Source of the DNA: Crossiella sp. S99.2
GTDB lineage: Bacteria > Actinomycetota > Actinomycetes > Mycobacteriales > Pseudonocardiaceae
Direction of reading: 5' to 3'
Length of the DNA: 64,000 nucleotides
NCBI RefSeq assembly: GCF_023094165.1
Contig: NZ_JALMDK010000006.1
Location: 707,272-771,271 of the forward strand
Shown: one piece after another, positions 43,856 through 51,597 of the stretch
How positions within the stretch are numbered: position 1 is the first letter of the stretch
How the letters are laid out: each line of letters starts with the position of its first letter
Position numbers and translations under genes: made by a program
The notes under the pieces: generated by a model
The model's input: only the letters and a program-made list of their open reading frames with translations
What the model was told of the DNA's origin: nothing
Database searches by the model: none

Positions 43856-46800
43856 TCAGCCGGGCAGCACCGCGCTGCTCGCGGTGGCCACCGTGTTGCC
43901 CTGGAGCAGGTCGTTGGGCGGACCCCAGGCCAGCCGCAACCGGCCGCCGAAGGCCACCACGCTGGGCGCGTGGTTGGTCCTGACCCCGCGGGCCGAGAAG
44001 TACTGCGGCGCCCACTCCGTGCCGTTGGCGCTGAAGGAGCCGTACAGCGCCTGGTCAGCCCCGACGCCGCGCCACACCGCGTACAGCCTGCCGCCGTGCG
44101 AGGCCAGCGCGGGCCCGCCGTCGATCCCGGCGTCCGTCCCGCCGACCCGGACCGGCGCGTCCCAGGTCACGCCGTCCACAGAGGACGCCATATAGGCGCG
44201 CGAGTGCGAGTCGTGACCGCGCCAGCCGACGACGAGCTTGCCGTTGTGCACGGTCATGCCCGGCCGCTGGTTGGTCATGTTCCCGGCCAGGGTGGGCACG
44301 GCCGGGCCCCAGGTGCTGCCGTCGGTGCTGGTGGTCAGGTAGAGCAGCTGGTCGACGCCCCGGTAGAGGCCGAGCAGTTTGCCGTTGAACACCGTCAGCG
44401 TCGGCGAGTCCAGGTTGTGCAGCTGCCGCCGGTGCGCGGGCATCTCGGTGACGGTCCAGCTCCTGCCGTCCGTGCTGACCGCGGTCCGCTGCATCGGGTA
44501 CTGGGCGCCGGGGGTGAAGTCCTTCCACACCACCACCAGCTTGCCGTTGAACTCCGCGGCGGTGGGTGCGAACGGGGTCTTCTTGGTGTCCAGGTCGGCG
44601 ATCTTCACCGGCGCCGGCACGCCCCGGCTGTCGGCCAGCGACCCGTGCAGGTTGCCGTCCGTGCCCCGCCAGGTGACGAACTGGCGGCCCTTGAACATGG
44701 TGGTGGTCACGCCGCTCTCGAACGCGGCCTGGTTGTGCACCGCCTCCGGCTCGTTCCAGATCGCGGGCGCCGGCGCGATCGGCGCCGGGGCCTCGATCGC
44801 GGGACCGAAATCGTAGGCCGGGTGCACCGAGCGCAGGGTCAGCCACAGCGTGCGCAGCTGGGTCTGCAGACCGGGCAGGGTCTGATCGGCGCCCTCCCAG
44901 CGCTGCTTGAACTGCTCGGTGAGACGGCCGGCGAGCCGGTCCTGCCGGAACTTCATGTTCTGCCGCAGGCAGGAGGCGTGCGGGTCGGTGCCGGTGATCC
45001 CGGCGACCTGGGCGCACAGGGAGGGCGCGTCCGCGCGGGCCGGGTCCCAGGCGGGCTTGCCGGTGGCCACGTTGGCCGCGGCGAGCTGGTACTCCCGGAG
45101 CAGGTACTCGTTGTCGACCTCGCCCGCGCCATAGAGCTGCCTTGGCCCGTACAGCGCCGACCGCAGGTACTCATCGGTGTTGTTGACCGCCCTGGGGAAG
45201 CCCGCCTCGGTGTAGGCGCGCAGCAACCGCGCGGCCAGGTTCAGCTCCTTGGCGACGTCACTGGTCTTCACGAACTCGCCAGCCAGGCGGTAGAACTCGG
45301 CCCGCTTGGCCTTGAGCAGCTCGTTGCCCTCCCTGGTGGCGATGATGGTCGCGCTGGTCCGCGCATCGTCGCCCACTGGCCTGGCGTCTCGCTCGAAGAC
45401 GGTCTTCAGGGTGTGGTTCCAGTTGTTCTTGAGGTAGGTCACGGCGTCCTGTGGCCAGGGCGCGTCCTGGTTCAGCCAGGTGTGCACCACCGCGGTGTGG
45501 GTCAGCCCCTCCACGTAGCTGCCGTCCCGCCGGAAGAACCGGTCGGTGAGCTTGACGTGCAGGTCGTGATCCCTGCCGCGGGAGAGCACGTGACTGGTCC
45601 AGCACGGCTGGTAGACCATGTCCGCACCGCGGAAGTAGCGGTAGAACTGGATCTGCGGGTTGAGCTGCTGTCCACTGGTCGTCTTGGTCTTGGACAGGCT
45701 GAAATGCCAGGCGGGATCGTTGATGCGCTGGCACCCCTCGATCTGCGCGGGCGCCTCCAGGCTCGGGGTGCCCGCGGGCGCGCCCTGCTCCGGTCCGCTG
45801 AACAGCGAGAGCCGCTTGCCCTCGCTGACGTGGCCCTGCTGCCCGGCCATCTGGTCCTTCAGCTCGTCCGCCTTGGCCGCGTACCGCTCCAGCAGGGTCT
45901 GGAAGGTCTTGTTGACCGTGCCGTTGGGGCCGGGCTGGCTGAAGGACAGCAACTGGTCCCGGATGTCCCTGCCCTCCTTGAGCACCCGCGCGCCCCGCTC
46001 GGCGTTGGCAGGCATCTGCTTGGCCCAGTTCGGGTTCTGCTTGACCAGCAGCCCGTAGGCGTTCGCGCCGATCCCCCACACCGCGGGGTTGCCGCCCTGC
46101 CCCGCGGCGGTGAACTCGCCGTCCAGGCTGGCCTTGGCGTAGTAGGCCAGGAACGCGGCCGTGCCGCCGTCACCGTGCAGGTTGAGGTTGGTCAGCACGG
46201 TCGGCACATCGGTGCGGTAGTTGGCCTGCGGCACCACGAACAGCTCATTGGTCGGCGCCTGCACCGCGGTCACCCAGAAGTCGCTCTCGCCCTGGATGAA
46301 GCCTGCCTGCGGCAGGTCCTGGCCCTGCTTGCGCTTGTAGTCCACGTAGAGGTCGATCTTGCCCCAGCGGTCCAGCTTGTACAGCCCGGCGATCGCCTTC
46401 AGCAGCGTGGTGCCGACGACCTGGAGTTCCACGCTGAACGAGGTGAGCTTCTCCAGGAGCTGCACGGTGTTCTGACGGACCCAGTCAACCCCCTTCTCCA
46501 GCTTCCGGAACTCGTCGATCATCCGGTTGTAGATGTTGTCCAGCTTGGCGTCGACCTTGTCGAAGCGGTCGTTCATGTTCTGCTGCAGCTTCTCCAGCTG
46601 CTCGCGCATGGCCTTGATCTGCTCCATGATCTGCTGCTCGATGGTCGGGCCACCAACGCCGAACACCCCGATCAGCGAGCTGATCGCACCGATCACGTTG
46701 CCGGTGAAGGCCGCGGTCGCCAGCGAGAAGGCCGAGTTGATCAGCGTGAACGCGGTGACCGCCTTGTTCACCGCGTAGGCCACCTTGACCGCGCCCTCGG

Positions 46801-47779
46801 CGAACTTGGTGATCCGCTTGCCGAAGTCCGGGTCGATCAGACCGGCGATGAAGGCCAGCCCATCCAGGCCGCCCTTGGCCGTGTCGATGTAGCCCTTGCG
46901 CTTCTCCTCATCGGCCTTGGCCGCGGTCTTCTGCGCCTCGGAGGGTTCGGTGGGCTTGGCGTCCGGCGGGTTCTGCTGCAGCACGCTGGACATGTGGTCC
47001 AGTCGCTCCTTGCGCTCCGCGTACAGCTTGGCGGCGATGTCCTTGAAGGAGTTGTCGGTCGCCTCCCGCAGCTGCACCTGGCCCAGCTTGGCCGCGGCCT
47101 GGAGCTTGCCGACGTCCAGCACCGTGCGCAGCTGCTCGCCCTGGGCGAACTCGGCGGAGCCGCCGCCGGAGTTGACCTTGAACTGGTCGCCGATACCGGC
47201 GTTCCAGGCACCACGGAAACCGGCGTCGGCGCGGGAGGTCTGTGCCACCCCGGTCCACACCTCGCGCTGGTTGCCGGCGTAGCCGGACTCCCAGGCGAAC
47301 TGCTGCTGCGCGCCGGAAACCCGGTCCTCCGGCTTGGTGGAGACCGGCACGTTGTCCAGGCCCAGCAAGGTGGTGTTCAGCTTGCCCAGCCGCGCGCCGT
47401 CGACGGTCGCGCCGGACGCGGACCGCACCGCGGCCAGCGCCGCGCTGACCGTCTCCACCGGCTCCCGGCTCCACGCCTGGTTGGGCACGGCGGTCTCGAC
47501 GTGCTTGCGCACCGCGTCCAGGTGGGTGGTCACCGCGGCGGGGGCGGCGGCCGGGTTCTTCGCCCGCCAGTCCAGCAGTTCCGCGCTGACCACCAGGTTC
47601 TTGGCCAGGTCGTCGTCCCGGTTGGTGATGCGCATGGTGGCGCCGAAGAGCGCGTTGGCCAGCCCGGCCTCGTCCACGGGCACCGCGGCCTGAGCGATCG
47701 GGGCGGCGGCCAGGGTGCCCGCGAACAGGGCGCCGGTCAGCACCGTCGCGGTCAGTCTTCGGCGTAATGGCGTTCTCAT
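43856..47779 (-). CDS. Large secreted helical/propeller protein, paralog 3
   Basis: 1307 residues with the same plan as paralog 2: signal peptide to about 31 (AQA), hydrophobic region at about 300-375 with AFTGNVIGAISS, coiled coil (MNDRFDKVDAKLDNIYNRM) and a six-repeat C-terminal propeller. The start at 47779 was chosen because it opens the same signal peptide and leader (AAGGAGACCC before the ATG) as paralog 2; a much longer frame upstream is only the antisense of the NTPase gene. It is the paralog nearest to the divergent NTPase gene and shares a 243-bp spacer with it. Confidence 0.82.
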   Translation of the reverse strand: MRTPLRRRLTATVLTGALFAGTLAAAPIAQAAVPVDEAGLANALFGATMRITNRDDDLAKNLVVSAELLDWRAKNPAAAPAAVTTHLDAVRKHVETAVPNQAWSREPVETVSAALAAVRSASGATVDGARLGKLNTTLLGLDNVPVSTKPEDRVSGAQQQFAWESGYAGNQREVWTGVAQTSRADAGFRGAWNAGIGDQFKVNSGGGSAEFAQGEQLRTVLDVGKLQAAAKLGQVQLREATDNSFKDIAAKLYAERKERLDHMSSVLQQNPPDAKPTEPSEAQKTAAKADEEKRKGYIDTAKGGLDGLAFIAGLIDPDFGKRITKFAEGAVKVAYAVNKAVTAFTLINSAFSLATAAFTGNVIGAISSLIGVFGVGGPTIEQQIMEQIKAMREQLEKLQQNMNDRFDKVDAKLDNIYNRMIDEFRKLEKGVDWVRQNTVQLLEKLTSFSVELQVVGTTLLKAIAGLYKLDRWGKIDLYVDYKRKQGQDLPQAGFIQGESDFWVTAVQAPTNELFVVPQANYRTDVPTVLTNLNLHGDGGTAAFLAYYAKASLDGEFTAAGQGGNPAVWGIGANAYGLLVKQNPNWAKQMPANAERGARVLKEGRDIRDQLLSFSQPGPNGTVNKTFQTLLERYAAKADELKDQMAGQQGHVSEGKRLSLFSGPEQGAPAGTPSLEAPAQIEGCQRINDPAWHFSLSKTKTTSGQQLNPQIQFYRYFRGADMVYQPCWTSHVLSRGRDHDLHVKLTDRFFRRDGSYVEGLTHTAVVHTWLNQDAPWPQDAVTYLKNNWNHTLKTVFERDARPVGDDARTSATIIATREGNELLKAKRAEFYRLAGEFVKTSDVAKELNLAARLLRAYTEAGFPRAVNNTDEYLRSALYGPRQLYGAGEVDNEYLLREYQLAAANVATGKPAWDPARADAPSLCAQVAGITGTDPHASCLRQNMKFRQDRLAGRLTEQFKQRWEGADQTLPGLQTQLRTLWLTLRSVHPAYDFGPAIEAPAPIAPAPAIWNEPEAVHNQAAFESGVTTTMFKGRQFVTWRGTDGNLHGSLADSRGVPAPVKIADLDTKKTPFAPTAAEFNGKLVVVWKDFTPGAQYPMQRTAVSTDGRSWTVTEMPAHRRQLHNLDSPTLTVFNGKLLGLYRGVDQLLYLTTSTDGSTWGPAVPTLAGNMTNQRPGMTVHNGKLVVGWRGHDSHSRAYMASSVDGVTWDAPVRVGGTDAGIDGGPALASHGGRLYAVWRGVGADQALYGSFSANGTEWAPQYFSARGVRTNHAPSVVAFGGRLRLAWGPPNDLLQGNTVATASSAVLPG

Positions 47780-47930
47780 GGGTCTCCTTCGGCGTCGGCC
47801 GATGCCGACTTCACTGCCCGATGGGGAGGCCGCCGGGACGGCGCGACCGGACGCCCGGCCCCGGCGGGTGGCAGGGCGGCGACGATCGCGCTGACCAGCG
47901 TCCTGACCCGGGTGCTCCACGGGCCGATGC

Positions 47931-48012
47931 GAGTCTGCGTGCGGGCCGAGGGCCCCGGGAGTCGCTGGCCGTATCCTCTGCCGAGGGATACCGGGATACA
48001 GGTGCTGACCAG
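47931..48012. promoter_or_regulatory. 82-bp conserved upstream element, copy C, divergent
   Basis: Lies between paralog 3 and the NTPase gene. Blocks: GAGTCTG at 47931, dyad GTATCC-N17-GGATAC at 47971-47999, GCTGACCAG at 48004-48012. The NTPase ATG at 48023 is only 24 bases past the right arm, so this arm could serve as a -10 or be an operator over the start site. Confidence 0.78.
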
Positions 48013-48022
48013 GGAGAACGGC

Positions 48023-51000
48023 ATGAGCGGCGAGGCCGGGTTCGCCGCGGAACTGCGGCGGTTGCGGCGAGAGCGCGGACTCTCGCTGGCGGCGCTGTCC
48101 GAGCGGACGCACTACAGCAAGGGCTACCTCGGCAACCTGGAGCACGGGCGCAGGCCGGCCACTCTGGACCTGGCCCGGCGGCTGGACGAGGTGCTCGACG
48201 CGGACGGGATGCTGGTCGCGCTGGCCGCCGCGGTGCCGGAGCCGGTGTGTCCCTACCGCGGACTGGCGGCCTTCCAGACGGCGGACGCGCGCTGGTTCTT
48301 CGGGCGGGAACGGGTCACCGGGGAGCTGGCGACCGCGCTGGCCGCGGCCAGGGAGCGCGGGGCGCCGCTGGTGGTGTTCGGGGCCTCCGGGGCGGGCAAG
48401 TCCTCGTTGCTGCGGGCGGGGCTGGCGCCGCGACTGGACTCGGTGGAGATCATCACGCCGGGACCGGACCCGCTGCGGCGGTTGCCAACGGCGGGTGCGG
48501 TGCTGGTGGTGGACCAGTTCGAGGAGGTCTTCACCCTCTGCGAGTCCGCCGCCGAACGCTCGGAGTTCCTCGCCGAGCTGTGCCGCCGGGGCGCCGACGG
48601 GGTGGTGCTGGCGGTGCGCGCGGACTTCTTCCCGCAGTGCCTGGCCCAGCCCGAGCTGCTGGAGGTGGTGCGGCACAACCAGTTCGCGGTGGGCGCGATG
48701 TCCCGCCTCGAACTCGCCGAGGCGATCTCCGGACCGGCCGAGGCGAGCAGGCTCACCGTGGAACCGGGCCTGGTGGAGCTGCTGCTCAGCGATCTCGGCG
48801 CCGGGGAACGGGGTTACGAGCCAGGGGCGCTGCCACTGCTGTCGTATGCGTTGCGCGGCACCTGGGAGCACCGGGTGGAGGACCGGCTCACCGTGGCCGG
48901 ATACCGGGCCACCGGCGGCATCCGCGGTGCGGTGGCCGCCGCGGCGGAGCAGGTGTTCACCCAGCTCGACGAGGACGCCCGGCAGGCGGCGCGGCGGTTG
49001 CTGCTGCGCCTGGTGCGGGTGGGCGCGGACGGCGAGGACACCCGGCGGCGGGTGCCGCGCGAGCAGCTCACCGCCGGGGGCCGGCAGGACCCGGCGCTGG
49101 TGGCGATGGAGGCATTCGCCACCGCCCGGCTGCTGGTGCTCGACCACGACACGGTCGAGCTGACCCATGAGGCGCTGGTCCGGGCCTGGCCGCGGCTGCG
49201 CGAGTGGATCGACACCGACCGGGCCGGACTGCGCGCCCGGCAGCGGCTGGGCGAGGCGGTGGACGCCTGGGTCGGGCACGACCGGGCCGCCGCGCTGACC
49301 TATCGCGGCATCGCGCTGGCCACCGCCCAGGAGTGGGCCCGCGGTCACCCCGAGGACCTCAGCCCGGTGGAGCGGGACTTCCTGCGGGCAGGCTCGCGCG
49401 AGGAACAGCGCGGGGTGCGGCGGCTGCGCGCGCTGGTGGCCGCGCTCACCGCGTTCGTGCTGATCGCGGTGCTGGCCGGCGGGATCGCGCTGGTGCAGCG
49501 GCAGCAGGCGCTCACCGCGCGGGACGAGGCCACCTCCCGCCAGGTCGGCGAGCACGCGAGCAGTCTGCTCGGCGCCGATCCCGCGCTGGCCGGACAGCTC
49601 GCGCTGGCCGCCTACCAGCTCGCCGAGACCCCGGCCGCCCGCGGCGCGGTGCTCTCGGCCTTCGCCACCGCCTACCCGACCCGGTTGCACGGTGGGGCCG
49701 AGCAGGTCGACGTGGTCGCGTTGCGCCCGGACGGCGGACTGCTGGCCACCGGCGGCCTGGACGGGGTGGTGCAGCTCTGGGACGCCACCGACGGCCGACG
49801 GGACGAACCGCTGCGCACCCTGCCCAACACCGGCCGGGTCAGCGGGCTGGAGTTCAGTCCGGACGGCCGCACCCTCGCCCTCGCCGGGGCGGGTGGGGTG
49901 GCGTTGTGGGATGTCGTTGTGCCACAACGGCCCGAGCTACTGGCCGCGCTGCTGCCACGGACCAAGGTCAACCAGCTGGCGTTCAGCCCGGACGGCGCGC
50001 TGCTGGCCACCGCGGGCTCGGCGGACGCGCTGACCCGGGTCTGGTCACTGCGCGATCTCCGTGCGCCGCGGCAGGTTTCGGTGCTGCCAGGGCACGCGGG
50101 CGAGGTGTACGGGCTGGCGTTCAGCCCGGACGGGCCCACCCTGGCCACCGCGGGCGCGGACGGCGCGGTCCTCGGCTGGCGGCTCGCTGACCCGGCCAAT
50201 CCCGGTGCCCCGCAACGGATCCTGACCGCACGCGGCCCGGTCAGCGCGATCGCCTACAGCCAGGATGGCCGCCGGCTGGTGGTCGCCGACGAGACGCACA
50301 CGCTGTGGCAGGTCAGCGAGGGCGTGCCGCGCACCGTGCCCGCGCCGGACGTGCTGGTCCGCGGCCTGGCCTTCGGGCCCGATCCGGACCGGGTGGTGCT
50401 GGGCGCCAACGACGGGGTGCTGCGGGTGCTGGATCTGGTGGCAGGCCGGGAGATCGAGCGGCTGCGGCAGCCGAACCGGGTGCGCGCCATCGCCTTCGAC
50501 CGGGCCGGGCGGCTGCTCGCCTCCTCCAGCAGCGGCGGCCGCTCCTACCTGTGGCACGAGCCGCTGGGCAGCCCGGTCGGCCGGGACAGCGAGATCGACG
50601 GCGTGTTCGGCCACCCGGGCAGCAACCTGCTGGCCACCACCGGCGTCCAGGACCCGAGGGTCCGGCTGTGGCGCACCGACTGGTCCGGGCTGCTGCCGCT
50701 GGGCACGCTGAGCGGGCACACCGGCGCGGTGCAGCACGTCGCGTTCAGCGCCGACGGCCGCCGCCTGGCCACCGGCTCCCGGGACCGCACCGTCCGCCTC
50801 TGGGACCTGGGCGATCCGGCCCACCCGGTCGAACTGTCCACTTTGGACGGTTACCGGGAGACCGTCGGCCGGGTCGCGTTCAGCCCGGACGGCACCCTGC
50901 TGGCCAGTGGCGACGATGCCGGAGACCTGGTGCTGTGGAACGTCGCCGACCCGCGCAGGCCGCGGCGGCTGGCGATCCTGGCGGACAACTTCCGCACCGT

Positions 51001-51592
51001 CAACGCGGTCGCGTTCAGCCCGGACGGCCGCTCTCTGGCCTCCGGCAACACCGACCGCTCGATCCGGCTCTGGGACCTCGCCGACCCGGGAAACCCCCAG
51101 CAGACCGCCAAAATCACCGGTTTCCGGGAGGCGGTGCTCGGGGTCGCGTTCAGCCCCGACGGCCGCACCCTGGCCGGGGCGGGCCTGGACCAGACCGTCC
51201 GGCTGTGGACGGTCACCGACCCGGCCCGGCCTGCCGGGCTGGCCACCGTCACCGGCCACCTCGGTCCGGTGCACACCGCCGAGTTCAGCCCGGACGGCCG
51301 CACCCTGGTCACCACCAGCGCTGATCGCACCGCCCGGCTGTGGGACCTGACGGATCCGGCGCAACCGGCCCTGTACGCCCCGCTGGCCAGCCCGGATGCC
51401 CCGGTCACCAACGTCTTCCACGCCGGCGGCAGGCGGATCGCGGTGGCCGCGGCCGGGCACACGCTGCGGTTCTGGGACACCGATCCGGCGGCCGCGGTGA
51501 ACCGGCTGTGCGCGCTGCGCGGCAGCCCGGTCACCGCGGCGGAGTGGGCGGCGCGGTTCCCGGACTACCCGTACCGGCCGCCGTGCGGGTGA
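48023..51592 (+). CDS. XRE-nSTAND NTPase-TM-WD40 protein
   Basis: 1189 residues. An XRE-type helix-turn-helix at 5-60 (RRLRRERGLSLAALSERT, then YSKGYLGNLEHG), a STAND-type NTPase from about 75 with Walker A GASGAGKSS at 120 and Walker B VLVVDQFEEVF near 160, a helical arm to 465, one membrane helix at about 470-492 and about 12-14 WD40 repeats from 556 to the end (FSPDGRTLA, VRLWDL). It resembles the nSTAND1 group. In such proteins ligand binding to the repeats switches the NTPase. It is divergent from the secreted paralogs and is the best candidate for their regulator or sensor. AGGGAG precedes the ATG. Confidence 0.88.
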   Translation: MSGEAGFAAELRRLRRERGLSLAALSERTHYSKGYLGNLEHGRRPATLDLARRLDEVLDADGMLVALAAAVPEPVCPYRGLAAFQTADARWFFGRERVTGELATALAAARERGAPLVVFGASGAGKSSLLRAGLAPRLDSVEIITPGPDPLRRLPTAGAVLVVDQFEEVFTLCESAAERSEFLAELCRRGADGVVLAVRADFFPQCLAQPELLEVVRHNQFAVGAMSRLELAEAISGPAEASRLTVEPGLVELLLSDLGAGERGYEPGALPLLSYALRGTWEHRVEDRLTVAGYRATGGIRGAVAAAAEQVFTQLDEDARQAARRLLLRLVRVGADGEDTRRRVPREQLTAGGRQDPALVAMEAFATARLLVLDHDTVELTHEALVRAWPRLREWIDTDRAGLRARQRLGEAVDAWVGHDRAAALTYRGIALATAQEWARGHPEDLSPVERDFLRAGSREEQRGVRRLRALVAALTAFVLIAVLAGGIALVQRQQALTARDEATSRQVGEHASSLLGADPALAGQLALAAYQLAETPAARGAVLSAFATAYPTRLHGGAEQVDVVALRPDGGLLATGGLDGVVQLWDATDGRRDEPLRTLPNTGRVSGLEFSPDGRTLALAGAGGVALWDVVVPQRPELLAALLPRTKVNQLAFSPDGALLATAGSADALTRVWSLRDLRAPRQVSVLPGHAGEVYGLAFSPDGPTLATAGADGAVLGWRLADPANPGAPQRILTARGPVSAIAYSQDGRRLVVADETHTLWQVSEGVPRTVPAPDVLVRGLAFGPDPDRVVLGANDGVLRVLDLVAGREIERLRQPNRVRAIAFDRAGRLLASSSSGGRSYLWHEPLGSPVGRDSEIDGVFGHPGSNLLATTGVQDPRVRLWRTDWSGLLPLGTLSGHTGAVQHVAFSADGRRLATGSRDRTVRLWDLGDPAHPVELSTLDGYRETVGRVAFSPDGTLLASGDDAGDLVLWNVADPRRPRRLAILADNFRTVNAVAFSPDGRSLASGNTDRSIRLWDLADPGNPQQTAKITGFREAVLGVAFSPDGRTLAGAGLDQTVRLWTVTDPARPAGLATVTGHLGPVHTAEFSPDGRTLVTTSADRTARLWDLTDPAQPALYAPLASPDAPVTNVFHAGGRRIAVAAAGHTLRFWDTDPAAAVNRLCALRGSPVTAAEWAARFPDYPYRPPCG

Positions 51593-51597
51593 GACCG

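Noticed and set aside
35487..47767. Very long plus-strand open frames (1310-1355 codons) opposite the three secreted paralogs
   Set aside because: They are the GC-rich antisense frames of the real genes: low-complexity His/Arg/Gly/Leu-rich translations, no binding sites and no signal peptides, while the minus-strand frames have full domain structure and start signals.
39550..48012. The three 82-bp elements as mere leftovers of a gene duplication
   Set aside because: Flanking spacer sequences have diverged and differ in length, while the blocks keep exact spacing and the dyad arms change together. A duplication origin is likely, but neutral decay does not explain the pattern.
47780..49927. 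Upstream extension of paralog 3 to a 2023-codon frame
   Set aside because: The extra 716 codons are antisense to the NTPase gene. The signal peptide and AAGGAG site at 47779 mark the true start.
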